From positions 62,001 through 126,000 of the forward strand of contig CAZLEF010000001.1 in the NCBI GenBank assembly GCA_964558465.1: DNA of 64,000 nucleotides, read 5' to 3'. The DNA comes from JACJYC01 sp964558465 (lineage in GTDB: Bacteria > Bacteroidota > Bacteroidia > Chitinophagales > Saprospiraceae). A program made the position numbers and the translations under genes. The notes under the pieces are model-generated. The model had not been told where the DNA came from, ran no database searches, and worked only from the letters and a program-made list of their open reading frames with translations. Below, piece by piece: positions 33,952-41,310 of the stretch (within the stretch, counting starts at the first letter, position 1; the number at the start of each line of letters is the position of its first letter).

Positions 33952-34264
33952 AGTTGCAAACTGGTGTGATGTTTATGACGGAATTTGATGAAAATTTTCC
34001 TCCTGCAAGTTTTATGCGCAATCAAAAATGCGAATCAATAGTTAAAAAGGGAGCTTGGGGCGGCAACTCAACACAAGGACACAAAGGTTTCACAAAGCAC
34101 ACAAAGGAAATTGTGCCTTTGTGTTTCCCCTTGTGTCTTTCCCGCCAGGCGGGACAGGTCGTGTTAAAAGGGGCAGCCTTTAAACTCCTGTCAATTCACA
34201 AAAATTGAAGGAAAAGTAAACGCTAAAACAGCCACAAAAAAATCACACCAGTCGCAAACTTCAA
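33952..34264. repeat. MITE-like non-coding element with imperfect terminal inverted repeats
   Basis: The 353-bp gap between 33941 and 34293 holds no credible gene. TTGAAGTT-N4-ACTGGTGTGAT near 33950-33972 is mirrored near 34244-34266 (19 of 23 positions complementary). Inside are the 16-mer ATGCGAATCAATAGTT (34028-34043, also at 50749), an interrupted palindrome of ACACAAAGG / CCTTTGTGT near 34098-34131, and a CCCGCC-A-GGCGGG hairpin near 34141. The layout suggests a small non-autonomous element; no target-site duplication was confirmed. Confidence 0.5.
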
Positions 34265-34293
34265 ACAGCGGGGAAGTTGTTTTTGCACGTCCC

Positions 34294-35568
34294 TTAATTT
34301 CTTATCTGCCGGCTTGATTTTTTCAGCATCGACTGCACATTTTCCAGTTTGCCGTCGTTGGGGGCCGGCGTCAGCCCCAGGATATGGGCCATCAGGTTGT
34401 AAACTTCCACATTCGAAAAAGCCGGGGTTGAATGACGTTTGCGGAAGGCGGCCCCGTGGGCGATGAATAGAGCCCGCATTTCGGGCCATTCGTTGTCGTA
34501 GCCGTGTACCCCGATTACCGGGCTTGCCAGACCCGGATTGCGGGCTCGCTGTTCCTCCAGAAATTTACGGCTGGTGATGCGCCAGCCTGGTTCTGCCACA
34601 CAGACGAAGGGCGGTATTCTTCGATGCCCCGTAAAGTGAAAATGTTCGGGCAGCTCCGATTGTGTGCAGATGCGCGCGTGTTTCAGCGGATTTGCCTGAA
34701 TGGAAGTCCGGATGCGGTCTTCTTCGCCAGGTTTGGGAAATATGGTTACAACACTGGAACCCCAGGAGATCTGCTCGGCCAGGGCCAGGTCGAAGGCATC
34801 GTCCAACAGCACGATATTTTCCGGATTCACAGGCGTCATTCCATGGTCCGAGACCAGGATCAGGTTGATCTCTTTAAAGATTCCCCGCATTTTCAATCCG
34901 GCTACGAGCCTGCCGATCATCGCATCGACCCGCGCTACGGCTTGGGCCGTCTCCGGCGCATCGGGGCCGAATTCATGTCCGGCATGATCGGGTTCGTCAA
35001 AGTACAGGGTATAAAAAGTAGGGCGTTCTGCCAGCGGGAGGTCCAGCCAGGCCAGGATCTGGTCTACCCGGTCTTCAAAGGGAATATTGCCGTCGTAGGT
35101 TTTCCAGAAGGTGGGGCGTACGCCTTGAATTTCAGCTTCCGTGCCGGGGAAAAAGAAACAGGCTGCCCGCTGCCCCTGTTTCTCGGCAGTCACCCAGATG
35201 GGTTCTCCTTCCCACCAGCGGCCGTTTTGCACTTCTTCCCGTTTACTCAGCGAAAAGGTGGTTTTGAACACGGGGTCGTACATCGAGTTGCCGACGATGC
35301 CGTGGTGCGCCGGATACAGCCCGGTGGCCAGGGTGTAGTGATTGGGGAAGGTCAGCGACGGGAAGCTGGGCGTCATCCAGGGCGCCCGAACGCCTTTTTC
35401 CGCCAGCCCGAGGATATTTGGGGGCTGGTATTTCTCAAGGTAATCGGAACGGAAGCCGTCCAAAGAAATCAGAAGAACAGTGGGCTGGAGATCCTCGCCG
35501 GGGGTTTGTGCGGGCAGCGTCAGGGACGGCCAGAGTAAAAGAAAGAAACAAAGCGCTTTCCGGATCAT
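34294..35568 (-). CDS. Secreted ENPP-type nucleotide pyrophosphatase/phosphodiesterase
   Basis: A 424-aa protein with a signal peptide (LCFFLLLWPSLTLPAQ). The alkaline-phosphatase-superfamily core of ENPP enzymes is present: VLLISLDGFRSDYLEK (first metal Asp), PSFPSLTFPNHYTLATGLYPAHHGI with the nucleophile Thr in PSLTFPNH, YFDEPDHAGHEFGP (metal Asp and His), LVSDHGMTP (Asp-His pair) and GVHGYDNEWPEMRALFIAHGAAF (last His). It hydrolyses phosphodiester or pyrophosphate bonds with two Zn ions in the periplasm or outside. The start at 35568 gives the signal peptide; the longer frame to 35856 is spacer. Confidence 0.9.
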   Translation of the reverse strand: MIRKALCFFLLLWPSLTLPAQTPGEDLQPTVLLISLDGFRSDYLEKYQPPNILGLAEKGVRAPWMTPSFPSLTFPNHYTLATGLYPAHHGIVGNSMYDPVFKTTFSLSKREEVQNGRWWEGEPIWVTAEKQGQRAACFFFPGTEAEIQGVRPTFWKTYDGNIPFEDRVDQILAWLDLPLAERPTFYTLYFDEPDHAGHEFGPDAPETAQAVARVDAMIGRLVAGLKMRGIFKEINLILVSDHGMTPVNPENIVLLDDAFDLALAEQISWGSSVVTIFPKPGEEDRIRTSIQANPLKHARICTQSELPEHFHFTGHRRIPPFVCVAEPGWRITSRKFLEEQRARNPGLASPVIGVHGYDNEWPEMRALFIAHGAAFRKRHSTPAFSNVEVYNLMAHILGLTPAPNDGKLENVQSMLKKSSRQIRN

Positions 35569-35907
35569 GAAGATTGGAATAAGATTGACCAGAGGTGGTG
35601 ATGAATAATCCTCTGAAGAAAGTTGGGATACCCTGTATCGGACTATCCAAAAAAGAATGTATCGCACTTTTGGGTGATACACATGGCTAAGGTAGATATA
35701 ATCTGCAACTTTGCAGCAATTGATTACAAAATCCATTTTCGCTATGAAGAAGTTATTTTTTGCTATGGATCCAGGGCGGAATATTGCTTTTACGTTGGCG
35801 GCGGTAGGGTTTTTGTTTTTATAGCATAGAACGGGCAGCACCGCTGCAAAAACCAACTTTTGCCGGCTATTGGCTCCTGCGCGTTGTTCTCAACTGCACT
35901 GATCTCT
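35569..35907. other. Spacer between ENPP and quinoprotein genes
   Basis: This 339-bp stretch holds no convincing gene. A 26-codon frame at 35744-35824 (+) would encode a hydrophobic peptide starting MKKLFFAMDPGRNIAFTL, and a small palindrome CTGCAA-CT-TTGCAG lies at 35703-35716. The peptide could be a decayed leader; coding is not supported. Confidence 0.3.
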
Positions 35908-38001
35908 TCATTTACCGGCGTTGGCACAATTCCTTATAAAATGCATTAAGGCCATTAACTCTTCTTCATTGATGTCATCGTATTGAGGCATTCCCCGGTT
36001 CACGCCGGCGCCCCCTTTAACGACGGAGGTAAAAACGTCTTTGTCAATACAAACAGGTGACGCCCTGAGATCAGGCGCCATTCCTCCGGATATTCCGCTA
36101 CTTCCGTGGCATCTGTTACAACCCCGTGTGTAATATTGGTCAGCCCCTTTTGCAACCAAAGCCGGGTCCACCTCAAATTCCTGAACAACAAGAGGTTGAG
36201 GATAAAATGGCGGTGGGAGTGCCGGCATATTTGTTGTGCCTTCAAGCGAAAAAGTGATTAACCTTCGGGTATGCACCCCATACGCCCATCCCATGTCGTA
36301 GGCATCTTTTCCACCGACACCCGCATATATACCTCCCCATCCTGCAAGCACTGAAATATATTGTCTGCCGTTTATTTTATAGGTAATTGGAGGAGCTGAA
36401 ATTCCTAACCCTGCATTGAATTCCCATACAATATCTCCGGATTGAGCATTGTAAGCTACCAACATGCCGTCAGACCTGCCTTGAAAAACCAGATTTCCGG
36501 CTGTGGTTAAAGTCCCGCCATTCCAGAATTTATGTTGAGGCACGGACCAGACCTCCTGCTGTTTTACCGGATCCCAGGCGATTAATGATGCCGGATAATC
36601 TTTGGGTTGCCGCTCCGGCGGATACAAACCGACGCCTGTACCGCCAACAAATTCAATTGATTTCCATTTTTCAAGATCAAATCCTTCATCCGAATACACA
36701 AACCCTTCATGGAGCGCAGGAATATAGACCAGTCCGGTAACAGGATTGTACGACATCGCTTGCCAGCTATGTGCGCCGTTTGCCCCGGGGGTTATAAAAA
36801 CCGGGGCATTTTCATACCGGATGCCTGCTGTCTCAACGGGTCTTCCGGAAGGGATATCAATACGCGTAGCCCAGCTTGTCTCAACAAAAGGTTTTGCGGA
36901 AATCAGTTTTCCATTGGCCCGGTTGATCACGTAAAAGAAGCCGTTCTTTGGCGCATGCAGGATTGCCTTGACTTCCTCACCATCGATCATCAGATCGGCT
37001 AAAACGATATCCATCGTCGAGTTATAATCCCAACTTTCTCCAGGGGAGGTTTGGTAATGCCACAGGTATTCCCCGGTATCAGGGTCGAGCGCAACTATGG
37101 AGCAAAGAAACAAATTATCCCCTCCTCCGGGGCTCCTGATCTTTTGGTTCCAGGGAGAGCCGTTTCCGGTTCCGATATACAATACGTCAAAATCGGGGTC
37201 ATAGGTAAAGCCATGCCATGCATTTCCACCGCCCCCATGTTTCCACCATTCCCCTTTCCAGGTTTCCGCCGCCATTTTCATGGCTTCATTCTCAAATCCC
37301 TTTGCGGGATCTCCGGGAACGATGTAAAACTTCCAGGCTTCCTTTCCGGTTTCAGCATCATAAGCCGTTACAAATCCTCTTGACGGGCCATTCTCTGTAC
37401 CGCCGTTACCAATCAAAACTTTGTCTTTGAACGCTTTTGGCGCTCCGGTGATATAGAGTGCCTGCTCCGGTTCAAATGTCTGAACCATCCACAACTTTTC
37501 CCCCGTATTCGCATCGAGTGCAAACAATCGTCCATCCCAGGTAGCGCCAAAAACTTTCCCTTTATAAAAAGAAAGCCCCCGGCTATGAACAAACCCCGCT
37601 TGTTTTTTACCCCGGATATGTTTTCCGACTTCAGGGTCGAAGATCCAGATGAGTTCTCCGGTTACTGCATCAACGGCTCTTACGATATTCATGGTTCCGG
37701 TGAAATACATGATACCGTTTACAACCAGGGGAGTAGATACCAGGCCGACGTCGCCGGGTAAATCCATGTACCAGTCCACTTTCAGGTTTTGTACATTATT
37801 TACATGAATATCGTCCGACGGGCCAAACCGTCTCTCATGATGCGTTCGCCCGTAAGCCGGCCAATCGGACACTTGCACTTCGTTGGAAATGACTGCATCA
37901 TCAACTTCTGATGGCTCCTCTTTCCTGCTGCAAGAGGATTGCAAAAGAATCAATAAAAAGAAATACGATAAAATTGGAAAAACTTCTTTTATAAGGTTCA
38001 T
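35908..38001 (-). CDS. PQQ-dependent quinohaemoprotein dehydrogenase (lipoprotein)
   Basis: A 697-aa protein from the ATG at 38001 with a lipoprotein signal (LLILLQSSC, Cys24). The eight-bladed propeller shows the repeated W-docking motifs TGELIWIFDP, TGEKLWMVQT, TGKEAWKFYIVPGDP, TGEYLWHYQTSPGESWDYN and SGDIVWEFN, and ends with a cytochrome c domain (GCNRCH, then SPVCIDKDVF, GMPQYDDINEEELMALMHFI). This is the type II quinohaemoprotein alcohol dehydrogenase order. The vicinal Cys-Cys pair that often sits over PQQ is absent; the position reads KKQAGFVHSRG. A primary alcohol or similar substrate is oxidised outside the cytoplasm; the exact substrate is unknown. Confidence 0.88.
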   Translation of the reverse strand: MNLIKEVFPILSYFFLLILLQSSCSRKEEPSEVDDAVISNEVQVSDWPAYGRTHHERRFGPSDDIHVNNVQNLKVDWYMDLPGDVGLVSTPLVVNGIMYFTGTMNIVRAVDAVTGELIWIFDPEVGKHIRGKKQAGFVHSRGLSFYKGKVFGATWDGRLFALDANTGEKLWMVQTFEPEQALYITGAPKAFKDKVLIGNGGTENGPSRGFVTAYDAETGKEAWKFYIVPGDPAKGFENEAMKMAAETWKGEWWKHGGGGNAWHGFTYDPDFDVLYIGTGNGSPWNQKIRSPGGGDNLFLCSIVALDPDTGEYLWHYQTSPGESWDYNSTMDIVLADLMIDGEEVKAILHAPKNGFFYVINRANGKLISAKPFVETSWATRIDIPSGRPVETAGIRYENAPVFITPGANGAHSWQAMSYNPVTGLVYIPALHEGFVYSDEGFDLEKWKSIEFVGGTGVGLYPPERQPKDYPASLIAWDPVKQQEVWSVPQHKFWNGGTLTTAGNLVFQGRSDGMLVAYNAQSGDIVWEFNAGLGISAPPITYKINGRQYISVLAGWGGIYAGVGGKDAYDMGWAYGVHTRRLITFSLEGTTNMPALPPPFYPQPLVVQEFEVDPALVAKGADQYYTRGCNRCHGSSGISGGMAPDLRASPVCIDKDVFTSVVKGGAGVNRGMPQYDDINEEELMALMHFIRNCANAGK

Positions 38002-38085
38002 ATTTATTATAGGGCTAAAGTCGAGTTTTTCCATTGACCATCCGCTTCGTTGTCAAATGATTTTTTGCCCGGTTAAATATTCACC

Positions 38086-38352
38086 TCACTTTTTCCATCT
38101 TTCCAACCTGGGAATAGACCTTGTTGCCAACCATGCAAAGAATCCGTTCATTCCATCTTTTTTCATTTCCTCGATGCAGAATTTTTGCATTTTTTCTGCT
38201 GTGTCAACTTCTGGAGGAGTTAAAAAAGATCCATTTTCATAACACATGGAACAATACTTTTTACTAATCGTTCCGTCTCTTTCAGTACCACCACCTTTTT
38301 TGTCTTTCTTTAATGGGAAACCACAACTTTGGCAAAATTTGTATTCTTTCAT
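38086..38352 (-). CDS. Small zinc-ribbon protein
   Basis: An 88-aa protein with two CxxC knuckles, FCQSCGFPLKKD and KYCSMCYENGSF, followed by a helical tail (MQKFCIEEMKKDGMNGFFAW). This matches the putative zinc-ribbon family Zn_ribbon_2 (PF12674 as I recall it). Function is unknown. It is the last gene of a minus-strand, AT-rich group of small genes and is preceded by GTTAGTTGTAATTA, similar to the sequence before the gene at 39577. Confidence 0.75.
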   Translation of the reverse strand: MKEYKFCQSCGFPLKKDKKGGGTERDGTISKKYCSMCYENGSFLTPPEVDTAEKMQKFCIEEMKKDGMNGFFAWLATRSIPRLERWKK

Positions 38353-38617
38353 ATTCTTGGTTTTATATTTGGTATAATTACAACTAACTTATAGCCGTGC
38401 ATACGCCGCCCCCATCAACACTCCGCCTTACCCGAAGCAGTTAAGCGGGTGGCGGATGAACGAACCTTTCAGGCATCGCATCCGATACGCTGGACCAGGG
38501 CCGTGAAAAAACCATCCGTGAAATACGCCCCTTGCTGCGGAAAAACAAGTATGGAGTGTTAACTTTTGGACTGGGTAATTACGAATCAGCGGAGTCATCA
38601 AACGCAATACTATTTCC
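38353..38617. other. Structured spacer with possible gene fragment
   Basis: Plus-strand frame 38463-38625 reads like a protein fragment (IASDTLDQGREKTIREIRPL and KYGVLTFGLGNYES) but has no start and enters the end of the next gene; it may be a relic. AACACTCC (38418-38425) and GGAGTGTT (38553-38560) form an inverted pair around it. GTTAGTTGTAATTA (minus strand, ending near 38383) precedes the zinc-ribbon gene. Confidence 0.3.
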
Positions 38618-39577
38618 TTACTGGCAAATAATTCTTGCTTTCCAACTAAATGGTCCTCCGTTTTTGCAATGATAGGTGCCGGTCACAGTAACCCCGTCTT
38701 CGCCGATAGTTCCCTGCATTTCGCAAGTATTTCCATCACTCGCAAACGTTCGGTTGATAGCAACCTGGTTCCCATTAATATTGATGGTTTGCACAGCTGT
38801 TAAAGTCATACCACTTTTCGAGGAACTTACATCAAATACATTGCTGTTCCCTCTGCGGGTCCATACTGCTGTCCAGCCTTCTTCCTGTTCTTCCCATCGC
38901 ACGCCTAAACCACAGTTTACATTTACCGTACATCTTATCTTTGCACTCCAGTTGTAAGGGCCGCCACTTTTACAACGATAGGTTCCTGTCACACTGGTTC
39001 CATCCGAACCTATCGTTCCCTGCATTTCACAGTCATTGCCATCACTCGTATTAGTGCGGGTAACTGTTACCTGGTTCTCATTAATATTAATTACGTGTAC
39101 CGCTGTTAAAACAGCTCCACCTTTGGTTGATTTTACATCAAATATATTGCTGCTTCCTCTGCGTGTCCAGACAGCGGTCCAGCCTTCTTCGGTTTCATCC
39201 CATATCATTCCCAAGCCACAAGCGCTACTTCCGGCACCGCTTAGCGAACCAGGATTTTCCATCTGGGCCTGTAGGCGTTGACGTTGCAAACCACCCCCTT
39301 CACCATTGCTGGCTACAACAATATTTACATAAGTTTTATCGTGCTCCAAAGAATTGCACATGACCACAGCCGTGTGAACATCCTTAATGCCAACGGCGAA
39401 ATTGCCAGCGGCATAATCTATACGATAACCTTCCAATTGGAGCACCTGCGAAGCACGGCTCACACATACATCATTACTGATAGAAAGAAGTTGTTGACCA
39501 CGTGACCATCCAGGTGCTTGTGCAAAAGAAAACACTACTGTAAAAAAAGATAACAACACGTTGATTAAAATCCGCAT
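38618..39577 (-). CDS. Secreted protein with two copies of a ~95-aa module
   Basis: A 319-aa protein from the ATG at 39577 with signal peptide MRILINVLLSFFTVVFSFAQ. Residues ~25-105 form a DUF4410-like or unassigned domain (VCVSRASQVLQLEGYRID, TAVVMCNSLEHDKTYVNIVV). Two tandem modules follow: each begins GLGMIWDETEEGW or GLGVRWEEQEEGW plus TAVWTRRG, continues IFDV or VFDV, then CEMQGTIG and GTYRCKSGGPYNW or GTYHCKNGGPFSW, and ends in a Cys near IRC/IIC. Each module has three or four cysteines at matching places. I do not recognise the family; a carbohydrate- or protein-binding role outside the cell is possible. Confidence 0.7.
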   Translation of the reverse strand: MRILINVLLSFFTVVFSFAQAPGWSRGQQLLSISNDVCVSRASQVLQLEGYRIDYAAGNFAVGIKDVHTAVVMCNSLEHDKTYVNIVVASNGEGGGLQRQRLQAQMENPGSLSGAGSSACGLGMIWDETEEGWTAVWTRRGSSNIFDVKSTKGGAVLTAVHVININENQVTVTRTNTSDGNDCEMQGTIGSDGTSVTGTYRCKSGGPYNWSAKIRCTVNVNCGLGVRWEEQEEGWTAVWTRRGNSNVFDVSSSKSGMTLTAVQTININGNQVAINRTFASDGNTCEMQGTIGEDGVTVTGTYHCKNGGPFSWKARIICQ

Positions 39578-39664
39578 TACAGCGTGTTTGCAAGTCAGGT
39601 GAAACCGGTACCCATTCATAAGTTATTTATTTTTGTTGCTTTATTTAATTGCTGCTAACGGTCA

Positions 39665-39709
39665 GCATCTATGTCAACCGCCATGCATAATGGCGGTTGA
39701 CATAGATGC
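39665..39709. repeat. 20-bp-arm perfect inverted repeat
   Basis: Perfect 20-bp arms at 39665-39684 and 39690-39709 (left arm GCATCTATGTCAACCGCCAT) flank a 5-nt loop GCATA. It lies 36 bp downstream of the gene at 39745. The next bases on the minus strand are TGACC and then GTTAGCAGCAATTA, which precedes the gene at 39577. It could be a terminator without a T-run or a recombination-site stem. Confidence 0.85.
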
Positions 39710-39744
39710 ATTATTCCATGCTGTTTTCATTTTTTCCTTCATTT

Positions 39745-40284
39745 TCATTTCCATTTTTTCGCTTCTTCCTCTTCGTCAATTAAATCGAACTCGAAGTACC
39801 CTCTTATTCGTACTTTATCTACATCGCGGGTGAATTTATTCTTGTGATTCGCTTCGCAGAAGTAATTTCCTTTTAGCTTTCCATTATGCACTAATTTAAA
39901 ATCTTCGAGTTCAAGTCTTTGTTCTGTAATTTTCAAATCTTCCCACCAAGTGCAATCGTAATTTGTCAGTTTTGATGTGTATTCATCGCCAGTCAATTTG
40001 ATTATTAAATTGTATCCGCCAAGAAATCCAGCAACCAGTCTTATGCCGACTGTATCTCGATAAAAATATGCTCTTTCACCTTGCCAAATTTGGAAATCCA
40101 TAAAATATTTTTCCTCTTTTCCGCCAATTACTTCAAACAACTTTATCGTATCTCTCGATTCGATATTCTCTTTCGCCTCGACAAATTTTACCTTATCCGT
40201 TTTCGTATTTACCGTCTTATCAAATAGAAAGAATGGAATTGCCACAATCAGCAGGAACATCGGTATGTAAAAATTTATCTTCAA
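39745..40284 (-). CDS. Small exported or anchored protein, unknown
   Basis: A 179-aa AT-rich gene; the protein starts MKINFYIPMFLLIVAIPFFL from a TTG at 40284, or at the ATG at 40260, either way with one N-terminal hydrophobic segment. The rest is soluble and beta-rich (YFMDFQIWQGERAYFYR, GGYNLIIKLTGDEYTSKL, YDCTWWEDLKI, GNYFCEANHKNKF), ending in an acidic/Lys-rich tail (DEEEEAKKWK). I do not recognise the family. It sits between a 20-bp inverted repeat downstream and the recombinase remnant upstream, consistent with a mobile cassette. Confidence 0.6.
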   Translation of the reverse strand: MKINFYIPMFLLIVAIPFFLFDKTVNTKTDKVKFVEAKENIESRDTIKLFEVIGGKEEKYFMDFQIWQGERAYFYRDTVGIRLVAGFLGGYNLIIKLTGDEYTSKLTNYDCTWWEDLKITEQRLELEDFKLVHNGKLKGNYFCEANHKNKFTRDVDKVRIRGYFEFDLIDEEEEAKKWK

Positions 40285-40373
40285 TTCACTATTTTATTTT
40301 TTCTCTTTAATAGCATGGAACTTAGGTGCTGCCGCAACCCCGACTATCCCGATAAACGCATTGCATATAATCG

Positions 40374-40415
40374 TGTAGTCGCAATTGCGTCTTTTTGTAT
40401 AGTCGCTATTGCGAC
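40374..40415. repeat. Paired AGTCGCWATTGCG repeats upstream of the small gene
   Basis: TGTAGTCGCAATTGCGTC (40374-40391) and TATAGTCGCTATTGCGAC (40398-40415) are near-identical direct copies that are also nearly palindromic (11 of 12 for GTCGCAATTGCG), with 6 bp between them. The position, between a recombinase remnant and a small gene, fits a former recombination or regulatory site. Confidence 0.5.
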
Positions 40416-40528
40416 AATATCCCCATCAACTACAACGCCCCTGCCTTCATATCCAAAGTGGCGAAAACAGAGGCGGTATGCTTATTCATCGTAGTCTGGG
40501 ATGTAAAGATTGACTTAACTCCCGAAAT

Positions 40529-41140
40529 TTACATTGGATTTTTAATATTTGCAAGGTTACCGTACAAAGTTTCGTAAATTGGACTCAATAAAGGAAAAGC
40601 AAATCTTTCTTCCCTTATATTTTTAGTTTTAATCAGGTGGACAATATAAGTGTCAATCTGGGCCCGGGTTATTTCATTCGGAGAGATCTCATTATAGAAT
40701 CGGATAAATTGCCGGAAACTGTTTTTGTAACATTTGATCGTCCGCCAGCTATACCGCTTCAGCAACAACGTCTGCTCCAGTGCCGTCACCGCATCTTCGT
40801 ACTTCGCCGGAACAAAAGTTGTTTTCTTTTCCAGGTGATCCGATCGGGTATTTCCCCGGGAATAGGCGCCGGTTCCTGCGGCTCATTTTCCGGCAACTGC
40901 TGACCTGGCTCGATTTCAATTTTTGCATCCAAAAATATTTCCCGGAATCGTCGCCAGGCCTCCGGCAAATACGGCAAATGCCAGCTTTTATGCTCCGGCG
41001 ACCACGCCTGTGGCATGGCGCTCCACCCACCTGTTTCATTTTTCCCGGAAAATCGGGGTCGAATGCCTGATTCCGCACAGCTATCCGCCCGACATTTTCA
41101 ACTTCAATCAGAGTAGCTTTTATTTGGATAATTCTGCTTT
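40529..41140 (-). pseudogene. Decayed tyrosine recombinase (N-terminal parts only)
   Basis: Three minus-strand frames read consecutively like the N-terminal half of a Bacteroidota tyrosine recombinase. The first (to ~41020) is IKATLIEVENVGRIAVRNQA and DPDFPGKMKQVGGA. The second (41016-40786) is AWSPEHKSWHLPYLPEAWRRF, with shifts near 41015 and 40815. The third is AKYEDAVTALEQTLLLKRY, then SWRTIKCYKNSFRQFIRFY and ITRAQIDTYIVHLIKTKNI, the SAM-like core-binding domain. The catalytic domain with R-H-R-Y residues is missing after about residue 60 of that frame. It cannot be active. It borders the AT-rich cassette-like genes and the tandem repeat at 41191. Confidence 0.7.
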
Positions 41141-41190
41141 TGAACGCATGCCCAAACCACCCCTCCAAAGGAGTCCTATGGACCTATGGA

Positions 41191-41230
41191 CAAACCACCC
41201 CAAACCACTCCAAACCACCCCAAACCACTC
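41191..41230. repeat. 10-bp tandem repeat, four units
   Basis: CAAACCACCC and CAAACCACTC alternate (20-bp period) just upstream of glyS. A close relative, CCAAACCATC, is repeated at 45477-45556. Confidence 0.85.
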
Positions 41231-41272
41231 CAACAACTGCAACACAATCGCCCAACTTGCGTAAAAAAATTA

Positions 41273-41280
41273 TACCTTTG
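41273..41280 (+). promoter_or_regulatory. -7 element of glyS
   Basis: TACCTTTG matches TAnnTTTG exactly and lies 30 bp before the glyS ATG. The nearest TTG is only 13 bp upstream, so the -33 part is weak. Confidence 0.5.
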
Positions 41281-41310
41281 CGTTCCGAAATCCAGAAAAG
41301 CAGACAAATT

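Noticed and set aside
35623..35829. A 68-codon plus-strand frame in the spacer
   Set aside because: Low-complexity and without start signal, leader or family pattern.
38463..38625. Plus-strand protein-like stretch between the zinc-ribbon and two-module genes
   Set aside because: No start codon, runs into the next gene antisense; kept only as a possible relic.
38353..39745. Formal integron attC sites
   Set aside because: GTTAG-type ends are present, but I could not find matching R'' and L boxes or a consistent folded stem, so the cassette idea stays a hypothesis.
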